Origin: Penicillium oxalicum
Taxonomy: Eukaryota > Ascomycota > Eurotiomycetes > Eurotiales > Aspergillaceae
DNA length: 64,000 nucleotides
Direction of reading: 5' to 3'
NCBI RefSeq assembly: GCF_001723175.1
Contig: NC_064651.1
Location: 3,286,001-3,350,000 of the forward strand
Shown here: piece after piece, positions 46,546 to 59,710 of the stretch
Layout: every line of letters begins with the position of its first letter
Position numbering within the stretch: position 1 is the stretch's first letter
Position numbers and translations under genes: made by a program
The notes under the pieces: model-generated
Told to the model about the DNA's origin: nothing
What the model saw: the letters and a program-made list of their open reading frames with translations, nothing else
The model's database searches: none

Positions 46546-47206
46546 GTGGTTTCCCACCGGCCATGTTCCACTCGGCTTCCCACTTGACAATTTTGGCATG
46601 GCGTTGTCCATTTATGATGTGCTTGCAATGCTCTGCTTGTGGTCCTTACTATATCTATCCCATGATGATGTCTCATACCCAAAATTCCCACAAATGAGTG
46701 TTCATACTGCATACAACTGCCCGATATGAGAATTGGTCTGCGCAATATCAGCCACGAAGAGAAATCTTATCGGTATTCGTCTTCACATTTACCACCTAAT
46801 TCATCCTGCCGTCCGAAACCGTGGAAATAGTTGTCTAGACAAATGAATATGCTAGAATGTATCAGAGCAATTCTGCCATCCACGGTATACCTTGTAGCAG
46901 GTAGAATGAGTTTAGCCAAGGTATATTACGGAAAATACGGGTTACTTCACACTAGAGAATGATGGTTTAGGTCAGTTGGGCTAGTAGTTAGATGGCATAT
47001 TCTACATCGGCGATGAACCACCATCTAGATGGGCGAGGGCGGTGAAGGACGGCCAAGCTCAAGCTCGAGCTTCGGCCTGGGCAGGCACCGCCGGCACGCG
47101 TCACTGCTCGTTGCACCTCTCATCTACCTCTTTCACCTCCATCAGCTTATCCGTCAACTTCTGATTCTTTCGTATTGTGATACACTAGATTGTTCTTGCC
47201 GTCACC
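46546..47206. other. Intergenic region, WKF gene to proteasome alpha 1
   Basis: 3' UTR of the WKF gene and promoter of the proteasome gene. The 47101-47206 stretch is pyrimidine-rich and likely the leader. No gene is supported. Confidence 0.5.
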
Positions 47207-48384
47207 ATGTCCGGTATGTCCTCTTCTGGGTCTTGATCCTGCTCAGACCGGGTCAGCTTCGATCATCGGCCACCGTCTAACCTTCAATCTTTCTCCGCAA
47301 ACAGGAAGCGCAGGCTACGATAGACATATCACCATCTTCTCCGATCAAGGTCGCTTGTACCAAGTCGGTACGTCTTGCCTCCGCCCCTACTCACTTAGAC
47401 TCCTGCGATGATGGATTGCGAGGTGCTCCTGACCACCACTGCGGACGCTGTTCTTGCTGACCGATTGGTCCCGCATTCACCAGAATATGCCTTCAAGGCC
47501 ATCACCGCGGCGAACATCACCTCGATCGGTGTGAGGGGGAAAGACTGCGCCATCGTTGTTTCGCAGAAGAAGGTCGCTGTAAGTCCAACGGAGCCGAATT
47601 GGAATCGCCTGTCTCCCTCCATGCAATCGGGCTGTCTCGAAAAGCTAATTCTCCTCTCCGTGACAACAGGATAAACTCATCGACCCGTCCTCCGTTTCAC
47701 ATGTCTTCAAGATCTCCTCCTCAGTGGGCTGTGTCATGACCGGATCCATTGCCGATGCTCGTGCCTATGTCGATCGTGCCCGTGGAGAGGCTGCCGAATT
47801 TAAGTACAAGTTTGGCTATGAGATGCCGTGTGATGTCTTGGCGAAACGACTGGCCAATATCAACCAGGTTTACACACAACGGGTGAGTCCCTGAGCAGAC
47901 AATTGTCTGGCGGTCCTGTGATGAGGATGATCTTGGTCGGCCTTCCCCCTTGGATCCTGCTTTGGCTGACTGGTGAACCCCTTTACCTACGCAACAGGCC
48001 TACATGCGACCACTCGGTGTGGCCATGACCTTGATTTCGGTGGATGACGAGAAAGGCCCCCAAGTCTACAAGTGCGACCCGGCGGGTTACTACGTCGGAT
48101 ACAAGGCGACTTCCTCAGGCCCGAAGCAACAGGAAGCGCAGAACTACCTGGAAAAGAAGCTGAAGAACAAGGAGGCCGCGCCTGGAAACTGGGAGGAGGT
48201 GGTGGAGCTGGGTATCACGGCGCTGAGCAATGTGCTCAGTGTGGACTTCAAGAAGCATGAACTGGAAGTTGGTATCGTGGGCGGTCCCCGTACAGACGGC
48301 AGCGGTGGCACCACCACGGAATTCCGGGCTTTGACGGAGGAGGAGATTGACGACCGGCTCCAGGCCATAGCAGAGAAGGATTAA
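47207..48384 (+). CDS. scl1: 20S proteasome subunit alpha 1 (Scl1/PSMA6)
   Basis: Five exons: 47207-47213 (7 nt, ATGTCCG), 47305-47367, 47484-47578, 47670-47882 and 47998-48384; 254 residues with all phases closing. The alpha-type N-terminal signature is present: [24 protein letters not shown]. It is assembled across introns 1 and 2. Other diagnostic blocks: [74 protein letters not shown] and [21 protein letters not shown]. Together they fit the alpha 1 (yeast Scl1, human PSMA6) subunit rather than the other alphas. Alpha subunits form the outer ring of the 20S core and gate the channel; the subunit itself is not proteolytic. The housekeeping intron load is higher than that of its neighbours. 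Confidence 0.96.
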
Positions 48385-51300
48385 GTGAGCGGATTATATG
48401 TAGGGACGTTGACACCGTCCGGGTCTCTGTCCAGGCGATGATCATGAAGTGAAATTTGTTGCACCCATCCAACTACTCCTTGAATGACGTATTCGTGTGC
48501 TAGGGTCCTGGCCTTGCGCAATTCGCCGTCTGTCCTCGCATTGCGAGTTCAAAGAAATAGATCAAATACCGTGACGGGCCCTGACGCGGCTTGAGCGATG
48601 CCAGACTGGACCTTTCTGCTGGGTAACTGCCGCTTCCAGTCTTGCTGGCCCGGTTTGGCCTACCGTGCGTGGGATCCTCTCCTGTAGCCACACCTCACAT
48701 ATGTGATGCTGTGGTGCCCGTCTGTCCATCGTAGTCAATGACTGGCCTGACCATGCCGGTCGTATCCCGTCATCGACACGGTCCCGACCGAATCATCGAG
48801 TCCACCGCGATCCGTGAACAGGAATGCATACCAGCCATCTGGCGGAACTCAAGGTCTGGCCGTTGTTTGGTCGGAGAGGACTCTGGATCCTTTGCGTGAC
48901 ACATCAGCCAAAGGACATGCCTGGCTCTCCGGGCAGGGCGCTCTCGGCAAGGAGAGTTGCTGCAGTTCTCAGCTGGCAACCCTGCAGGCGGGCAGCTGTG
49001 CCGGCGCCGCGAAGTGGACTCTTTTCCTCTCGTGGCTCAGCACCGCCGTGGCTTGAATGGGATTCGTTTTCGATGCGACAATCTTTTGTGCCTATTCCCC
49101 TCCCCCCACTCTCCACTCTGACATGCTTTGAAAAGATTGTCTGCTTGAGGTTTCTTTTATTTCTTTTTGTTTTTTCTTCTGTTGGGGGTTTGTGCATAAA
49201 TCGCGCTAGTTTCAAGGGAACATGGATGATGTGACTACCGGCTTTCGTACAGGGTTGTCATCGATTATTTTGTCTCTTTGGACTGCGTCTTGACTACTAC
49301 GGTGGTAGTTTTTTTTTTGAGTTCCTAATTCCCTCGTTTCAGTCTGATGGGCGACGAAGTGTGCGTCTACCTTTTCTGTTGGACATTGCTGCGATCATAC
49401 GGAGTACGGAGTACCGAGTAGCGAGGACGAGTATAGTCCTTGTCTTCCCTTGTCGAAAACTCCACTGCCGAATACAGCTGGCATGCGGGATTGCATCAAT
49501 TGCTGTCTACAGTTTACAGTTGCACTATTAGCCTTCTTCTGCTGTTTTTTTGGTCAAAGTTTTTTTTTTTTAAAAAAAAAATTTCCACTTTGAGTTTCTT
49601 TTCCTTTTCTCTTCAATCCTGGCTTTCTCCAGCCTCGGTTCCATCCGAGACGGAATAGATTGTACGTTATTGATAAAAACACCGAGTCGGTACCTTTAGT
49701 GAGGTACCGACGGAATGAGAGGAGTCAGCTCCCTCGTCTGCTACCGTGCGTGGCAGAGGCACGTCAGACTTTCCAGCAAAGATTAAAATCAAAATTCACA
49801 AATATCAAAAAAGAAATCTTATTTCTATATTGCACGTTCGATGCACGTTGCGCCAAATGCTCCCCCTTTGTCAGTTGCAGGGCGCTTCTCCTGATAGATG
49901 ATATTGACTGACGAATTGGACCGTGATTGGAGGATGATTTTGATGAGAGAATCAAAGACTGTGTAACGTGCAACGACGACCGGGGCAGATGGGGGGGGGG
50001 GGGACCCTTCGAGTGAAAATAGATGGAGAGTGTATCATATGAGAACTTCCCGCTCTACATAGTTGGTGGATTGGACCCTGTTGATGGTATTGGTATCCTT
50101 AGAATATGAGAGGACTTGAATACTTTGATATGGATTTCAAATACCAGATGATACACTGGCAAAAGTGACAAAGTAGATCCATTTGCATCCCAGAAAACTT
50201 AGATATTTCGGTCTTTTTTTTTCAGTTTGATATCATGAGGGACGCCTTTGAATTGAAAGTGAAATCCCCACGTATTCGTTATTCATGTTTGGTCGAGCTG
50301 TCAGTCCTTGACTCATGACTACTACTCCTATACTGTACATTGTAGGATGTGTTTTCTGTGCATCTTTCAGTCCTCGGAGGGTCCGCATGGGTGATGTACC
50401 GGTATAGACTGGTAGTCTGTACATCATTCATCCACCATCCACTGCATCTAAATTCGGATACAAGTCCGTGAGGGTCCCTGGGGCCCAGCAGGGACCATCC
50501 TCGGCGTCTGTGAGCTGAAAAAGAAGCAGCCGATCTCAGTCCAGCGGGGCTGAGAAGATTCCGGGTTTTCCGCCGTCGATTGGTTCAGCTGGGGATGTAC
50601 CGCTGACGATCCGCTTTAACGTGCGGCCCCACCGTCGCAGTCGAATCACGTCCGTTGCTTGACGCCCACGAAAAAAAAAATCATCAAAAAAGAAATTGAA
50701 AAATCATGAAACCAGGCACAGAGGAGAGAGAAGAAGAGAGAGGAGAAAGGGAACAAGGTTCATGTTTGATTGTCATGCATCCATCTGGCATCGGTCGTTG
50801 CCAGATTCGAGTGGATTCTCCAAGGCGAGCACTGGACTCTCCCCTACCCTGCGTTCGATGAGGGTCGGTGCATCTTTAGCGTTCCTGCATAGAGGGCCCT
50901 TCCGGGCCATCATTGGTTCGAGCAGACTCGTTCATCCTTACTCCGAGGGTGGGTTTCTGGGAACCGTGATGCTTGTCGTGGTTCTTGGCCTAGTTGGGCA
51001 GGCTCTCAGGTTGTCGATGGGTCCATGATGGAATGGAGGAGTGACGACAGAACGAGTGTCGGAGAGAGATCAGAGAAGCTCAGGTTATTCAGGTCAACAT
51101 GATAGAGATTTTTTTCTTTTCTTTTTGGATTAATTTGGTTTCTGCCTTTTTCCCCCCTCCCCCTTTGGAATTTCTTCAAGGTCGATTGTGTGATTAAATA
51201 AATCTCTCATGCCATCGCCTCTTGAGTCGTCTCATTCTCAATCGTCAATCGCGAAAAAACCCCCATCTTTTTGTGAAATCTTTCGTCAATCCTCTCCTTC

Positions 51301-51470
51301 TTGTTCTTCTGTCTTCTTCGACTCGACAAAACCTTGTCAGAAAGACAGTCGGAGACCTATTTGTTCAAGTCTGCATTCAACACTTACATCATACCGGACG
51401 GCAATTCATCCCAGGATTCCAGCCCGTCGTGGACAATATCTAGACGCAATTGCAACGGACATTCTTACAA
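48385..51470. other. 3.1 kb intergenic region
   Basis: After the proteasome 3' flank I find no supported gene. It contains a G13 run at 49991-50003, T- and A-rich tracts around 49560-49580, and a GTAC-rich direct/inverted motif TACGGAGTACGGAGTACC at 49398-49415. Short frames lack motifs. Confidence 0.45.
49991..50003 (+). repeat. Poly-G run of 13 nt
   Basis: Thirteen consecutive G residues in a gene-free stretch (context GCAGAT-G13-ACCC). With the 30-, 18- and 15-nt G/C runs elsewhere it makes four such tracts in this window. Confidence 0.8.
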
Positions 51471-51906
51471 ATGGCCGACGGACGTGAGTTCTCCTCAACA
51501 GCCCCCCCCCCCCCCCAAGTACCACTTCCGATATACCCAGAATCTCTATGGAGCCGTCTACGATGTACATTGCCCATGCAAGACAACAAAAGAAAAAATC
51601 CATTCTGACAATGCCATTACATTCGGAACACAGTCAATCAAGCCCGCGCAGTGCGCATCGCCGAGCTCATGAACGACTACCGAACCCTGTTGATTCACAT
51701 CTCTCAGCAACAAGCACAACCATCCCCCGCCGAGTCGCAAGAGCTAGGATACACCGTGCTTCGGGAATGTCATCAGGCCACCCAGCGTCTCCTGGCAGCC
51801 AACTTTCATCCCAACCCAGGATCAGGAAATGGGAATGCGGAGACTGAAAAAGCAGAGCTTCAAAGGTGTGTACCGGGTGGCGGAATTCGCATTGCGCATA
51901 TTTCCT

Positions 51907-51971
<65 letters not shown>

Positions 51972-52330
51972 TTTTTTTCTTTTCCTTATTCAATTCATAT
52001 ACTAATATACGGCTGCACTTGGCTTGGGACAGAGTCATTATCGACAGTAGTGCACGTCGATTCCAAGCGCACAAAATCTATCTACGCGTGGCCGCGGTGC
52101 AGAGATGGATCACTGCGCGGACCAATATTCTCCACGGTCAACCGCCTTCTCCGGCCTTACAACCGGCGTTGAAGAACGCACAGGCGACGTTGCAGGGTGA
52201 ACTGGCTCGGATCACGGACCAGTATATCGTGGCTGATCTTCGGGCTGCGGATGTGCGCGCCGGCTATTGGCTTGGGGATGACCCGTCCTTGGAAACGATT
52301 CTTCGATACATCCAGGCGGGAAGTCGCTAG
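51471..52330 (+). CDS. Unrecognised helical protein, three exons
   Basis: Proposed exons 51471-51483, 51634-51865 and 52033-52330 give 180 residues with correct phases (donors GTGAGT and GTGTGT; acceptors ACACAG and GGGACAG). The product begins MADGLNQARAVRIAELMNDY. It continues RTLLIHISQQQAQPSPAESQ, has a low-complexity NPGSGNGNAETEKAELQR stretch near residues 68-82, and then a helical half with RFQAHKIYLRVAAVQRWIT and ADLRAADVRAGYWLGDDPSL. I do not recognise a family. Amphipathic helices dominate, and there is no signal peptide or membrane segment. Both introns hold repeats: a C15 run in intron 1 and a CT microsatellite in intron 2. Exon 3 is the most convincing part; the 13-nt first exon is the weakest. 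Confidence 0.65.
51502..51516 (+). repeat. Poly-C run (15 nt) in intron 1
   Basis: Fifteen C residues located 18 nt after the donor of intron 1 of the unrecognised three-exon gene. Confidence 0.85.
51907..51980 (+). repeat. CT microsatellite in intron 2
   Basis: A run of CT dinucleotides interrupted at regular points by TTT, followed by T8, within intron 2 (51866-52032) of the three-exon gene. Its complement yields an artificial Arg/Glu-rich frame on the minus strand. Confidence 0.9.
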
Positions 52331-55300
52331 GAAGGATGAATGAATGGCAAACTAGGAGGTGTGGGTATTTTATGAGGTATATGGGATGTACGATTGATGT
52401 TTTGCGGCCACCATAATATTTCGAGGAGGGGAGTTTCATGACAAAGGAACTCGTGGAGAGACGGGGGCAAGACGCAGGTCGTTGAGCCTTCCTGTTTCAC
52501 CAGACCTCGAGATCCAGAAGAGGGGAGGGGGGAACACAAAAGACCATCTAATGCGGTGGATGACTTGGATCGGGTGCGAGGCGATTGATCACGTCGAGCA
52601 TGGCGATGACTGGATCTCTCTATGACTTGATGGGATGGGGAGGGGGTGATGTTTTAGGGCTTGAATTTTGTTCTACTTTGATCCCTTTCGTTCTTCATTT
52701 CTGTTTTTTCTTTTCGATGTGATTGATCTATATCCTGTGTGTGTACAATTTTCCAAACCATCAACCATTGTTTGTTGGCATGTCTTTGTGACTTTGGTTA
52801 TTTTGGAGTCTCTACGTATTGAGAGCCATCGTATTTTCTGTATTTGGATTCGGCGAGGAGAACAGAAAATTCGGAAATCCATATTGTAATTATAAATGAC
52901 GGTGTCATGAGTAGCGATCTTGATTCGGGATGGTTGTCTTGAGGCCTCTGGGTTTTCCCGACTGGGACCTTTGGGATTGTGGGACCTTTGGGATTGAACT
53001 ACCCTATTGGCTCAAATAGAGTATAGGGTCGTCCATCCTCAGACGGGCCAAGCGAGCTTCTACATAGTGCTGCTGTATCGTGTATGTACCTCGCCAGGAG
53101 CTTCTCCGACGCCAATTCTCCAGGAAGGGATTGGACATGCCGATTGGTGGTACCGGGTGGATCACGACCCAGACGCCCGGGTCCCCCTGGTCGACATACC
53201 AGCTGAGGAGCGGGGGCCCCGTCAGGACCATCTCGGGTCGTGGGTGGAGAATGAAAGATGGTCATCCCGCATGATGATGATAATGATAATGACGATCATG
53301 GTATCTGCGCCGTGAGTTTGATCCATTATACAGTCAATACTGGACATTGGACACTGAAAGCTGGACACACTAGCAACATCAGATCCATCATCAACCTGCT
53401 CCAGGACCAATTCTGACTTGTTCGGTTCCAACCTCCTACCAGTTTGTAGTAGAATGTGCGCGAGTTGGATCATCCAGGGCCAGCGTCAATCTTGCCGAGG
53501 GAGCTCTAGAGAATGATAACTCAGCCCGGGGCGGTCGCTCCCGCCTAGAGCACGGATCTGTGGGGCGCAGAGATCTGTCTCGCAAAGACAAAGGATGAAG
53601 ATCCAGCCGGGCACTCTTCACTCTGATTACAAAACGTGGGGGCAGGGTAGGCACGGACGGTATGTGGCTTTTTCGAGTGGCACATCTTCTACGAAGAGAG
53701 GTCTTGGAATACTGACCCCAACCCTTCGGTTCTAGCCAGAGAAGGTCGAGTGGCGAATATTTGACAATAGTCCTGGTAGGGCGCAACGATCTCTCCAGTT
53801 TCTCCAGTCCAGCTCCATGCAGACAGCAGATGCCTGGAGTAAGTCGGGTGGAGACGGCGTCTCCCGATGCACCGAGTTCATCCGTGGCTCATAAGTAGAC
53901 TCGTAGAATTTTCTCAAAGGGCGGGACAGCCAGAAGAGAAACCACAACGAGTAAACTTACCTATCACCCGCTTGACTGGTTGTGGTGATCGATTCAACCC
54001 CCGGTCCTGCCTCCTGAGTGGCCTTGGGGAGCGGAACATAGTGGAACTTGAATCCTCAATATACGCGCTAGGGTTGATGAAGTGACACGTTTGGGACTGG
54101 TCACCTCTCTTTTTGACCTGAAATCCTCAACCCATACTGTTGACAGAGCACGTGATCAACAGTCCTGAACATTCCCCGTGTCAGGTTCTCGGCACGTGCC
54201 CAATGTCGTTAAAATGCACATGACTCGATAAAATCCATCATCCATCATCTCCCCTGGGTAGATAACCTAATCACATACTGGCCCGAGGGCTCCAACCACA
54301 TATATTCATACATACGGACCATCCATTCCAGGTCTGGTTGCCTTAAGATCCCTGCCCGTAATCTTATTGGAGAATAAAAGTACCCAGAGGAAAAGGGCCT
54401 CCTTTCCAACCCTCGGGTGGAGTTCACTCGAAAAGCAATCTTTTGGTCGCTCAAATGACTTTGCACAAGCAATCGGCCTTTGATGGAAATCTTTCTTGCA
54501 CATCGAATCCCATTTCGCTCGAGATAAGTGCGGGGGGACCCACAAGGGAGGCATGTCAAATTCACACTCGTGATCCATTTATATATACATGCCGAGTCGG
54601 AGGAGATCTGATTGAACACCACGCTTCGCTCGACAAGTGTGGGTAAGGTATCATGTTATCCGTCTCAGATGATCGCATTGCAGATGACTCGACCAAAGTT
54701 TGGCGGCCACCCCAGCACCTTACTTGACCCTTTCACATTCCAGGCTCGTATGTGGTAGGTAGGTGTCGCCCTCCAGGCAGAGTAGATTGCTGAGTCACGA
54801 CCGCCCCTCAAGATCTGCAGCGGGCATGACTGAGAATTCTGGTGACACAAGTGACCCCGCGCAGGTGGGAATGTCACGCTGGGCCGGAAGACCTCCGAGT
54901 TGCGGCAGACACCGAGAATCCTGCCCTATAAAAGTGCAGTGTCGGTGGGCGATTGAGTGGTCCTCCAGATTGGTGGTCATTGTATAGACCAGACTTTTGA
55001 CCCATCTTGACCTTCTCCTTCATTTGGGTGCATGTTTGAGTCTACCTGATCTACTTGTCAAGTATATTTCTCTCGACACAGCCCAGATCATCATTGTGGT
55101 GTCGCCCTGCAAGGTTCGAGTCTGTTGAGACGAAAACAGCGACATTCGATCCCGTGATTCCACTTCTGAGAGTGGATCAGCCACGGGCCACGGGACACAG
55201 CCACTGCAACTCAGCCACGGGTACCCCCCACCTCTGCATCAGGCCAATGACGTCGTGAGGGGCGTCGCAATTTGCTGAAACTGACAGGTACACAGTCCCA

Positions 55301-55596
55301 CTCATTGTTAGGCTGCGACATTAGGTATCGGGGTTCCTTCCTTCATTTATTGACCCTAACATCTACGATCAGCGGAGAGCACCGATCACTCCTATTGACT
55401 CTTCGAACCACTGCAAAGTCGCACGACCAACCTGACAGGCCTTGAACTGCATCAGCCAGTCCCGTCTGCAACACATCCTTGCCATTTGCTCTATTATTCT
55501 TACTCTATTGACCTATTGGAAAGGCCCTCAACACACCACGGATCCGCTCGCTCGTGAAAACCACAATCTTCCAATCAACATTGAACGAGGCACAAA
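52331..55596. other. 3.3 kb intergenic region
   Basis: No gene is supported. A minus-strand frame at 53004-53231 was inspected and not accepted. Two CACGTG hexamers occur close together near 54150 and 54195. The last 200 nt before the chitinase are its likely promoter/leader. Confidence 0.45.
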
Positions 55597-57260
<1,664 letters not shown>

Positions 57261-57697
57261 CCGTGGACGGGGTTCCAGATACATAGGACTGTCGCCTGCA
57301 GTATAAAGATCCGTGAATCTTGTTACACTGGGAGCGAGGGCTTGCCATGGTTCCACAGATTGTACAACACATTCATATCACCATACCAGACTCGGTTATT
57401 TCTCCTAGGTACCAGACTGGGTCTACTGCAGCGGCAACAGTTGTTGTTGCTCTTGCTCTTGCTCGATACCCGTACATGTGTAAACGTGTCATGCATTGCA
57501 GGAGATCTATGCTTACGTCGAGACTCCAGAAAAAGTGACTTGGAAAATTGTTTTTATTCACAGCAGTCAAGGTCCTGAAAGAGGTGCCTGTCAACCGTTC
57601 CATCTATCGCGAGGGTCCCGTAACTCATATCAAAGACAAGTGAAACCATATGCCCCCAAATCAGACCAGAGAAACCTCTTGATTAGACAGAGTCCAT
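57261..57697. other. Convergent 3' intergenic region
   Basis: 3' flanks of the chitinase (+) and ubiquitin-S27a (-) genes. No gene is supported. Confidence 0.5.
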
Positions 57698-58359
<662 letters not shown>

Positions 58360-58512
58360 CTATCGGTCTTGGATGTTAGCGAATCGCGGGTTCAAAAATG
58401 ATACCGGCGCCGAACGAGGTGAATCAAGTCAGATCATGGTCGCAGAGGGGTTGCGATCACAGTCTGGCAAGGTTTGACCACTCTGGCGCATCAATTTCAC
58501 AAGCAAACGTAC
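58360..58512 (-). other. Probable 5'-UTR intron of ubiquitin-S27a
   Basis: On the minus strand, CGAG|GTACGT is followed by a GCTAAC branch-like site and GATAG|GCC 12 nt before the ATG. The resulting 153-nt intron leaves a short leader joined to the start codon. Leader introns are common in fungal ribosomal genes. Confidence 0.6.
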
Positions 58513-58599
58513 CTCGACAAGTTGTCTTCCTTAACCTTGCAAGAAGAGAAAGAATCACTGTGGGTGGGACTCGGCTGAATGTTAAAATCGTTGTGTGAT

Positions 58600-58605
58600 C
58601 ACGTG
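58600..58605. promoter_or_regulatory. CACGTG box upstream of ubiquitin-S27a
   Basis: A perfect CACGTG about 90 nt upstream of the proposed leader-intron donor, within the expected core promoter of a ribosomal protein gene. Motif only. Confidence 0.35.
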
Positions 58606-59710
58606 CGGCGACGGGGTGCTACATGGGGACTAGCGCAGTCCACACGGGGCATTGATTTACCGACACCGAGTGTGAAAAAGGGACCGACTTACGTGATACA
58701 TGCTCTTGTGGCCTTGCGGCCTTGAAGCCAAGACTTTTTAGGATGAACCTGGGAGCCTGATGGCCTGAACGGATCTCGAGCCTGAGGCAGAAAAGACACC
58801 AGCTCCCGGCAACCAAAATTCCGCTAGTGCAGACCCATCAGGCTGCGAAGCTAAAAGTCGAGCGGAGCTGGAATTGAATACTGTAGTAGAGGCGCCCTTC
58901 CCCCGGCCATTTGTATTGTCTATACAGGGATATCGCCATGGTGACTATTCTAGGAAGCTCTTTATCCCCTGCTCTTATCTGAGGTAACTAGAACACTCCT
59001 CACCGTAGGAGCGCAGAGCCCTTGCAGGGCAAGCGAGGGACGCATACAGCAGGACTGGGTCAGGCACCGCCAGAGGGTTGAATTCAGAGCGTGGATCTGG
59101 GCCTGACGGGAGCTCCAGAGATGGTGTCAATCGTTTGCAAGTGGGCAGGAGTGGGCCCGATCCTGTCGTCACATCGTCATGGGCATCATCAGGTTATTAT
59201 CGGAATCGTCACAATAACCCAGCGGGCGGCTCGTTTCCCAGACTCCCAGCTGAGCGCGTTGCCATGCCAACACGCGGCTTGTTGATGTGAACCGTGGGCA
59301 TACTTGAGGTACCGTAGATCGCAGATGTGGTTGTAGGGCCCGCTTCAAGGTCCGGATCTAAACACTTATTGAGTTTACTTCCTACCCTGTTCTTGAATTT
59401 CTTCATCTTCACCCACAAAGAAAAGGAAGAAGAAGAAGAAGAGTCACAGATCATCGAATCTGATCACCCATCATTCAAGTATTACGTGTGGGCTTGACTT
59501 GACTCGCAGCTCCACCAAATTTAGCGAAGAAGAAGAGACGAGAAACGCCCCAAGCTCCATCTCATAGACCACTGAAACTCTCCCCAAACTTGAGACTCTA
59601 GCGTCGCATCGTTCCTCTTTCGTCTTTCTTGATTTAGCTGTCGCGTCTGGTTGATTTGTTCACACACTAACACCGTGACAGGGCCGTGATCACCGAGAGG
59701 CTGGACAGCC

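Noticed and set aside
51667..52074. Minus-strand Arg/Glu-Lys repeat protein
   Set aside because: Product of the CT microsatellite in an intron and antisense to exon 2 of the three-exon gene.
53004..53231. 75-codon minus-strand frame with aromatic-rich sequence
   Set aside because: No start context, no homologous motif and no adjacent exon; not enough to call a gene.
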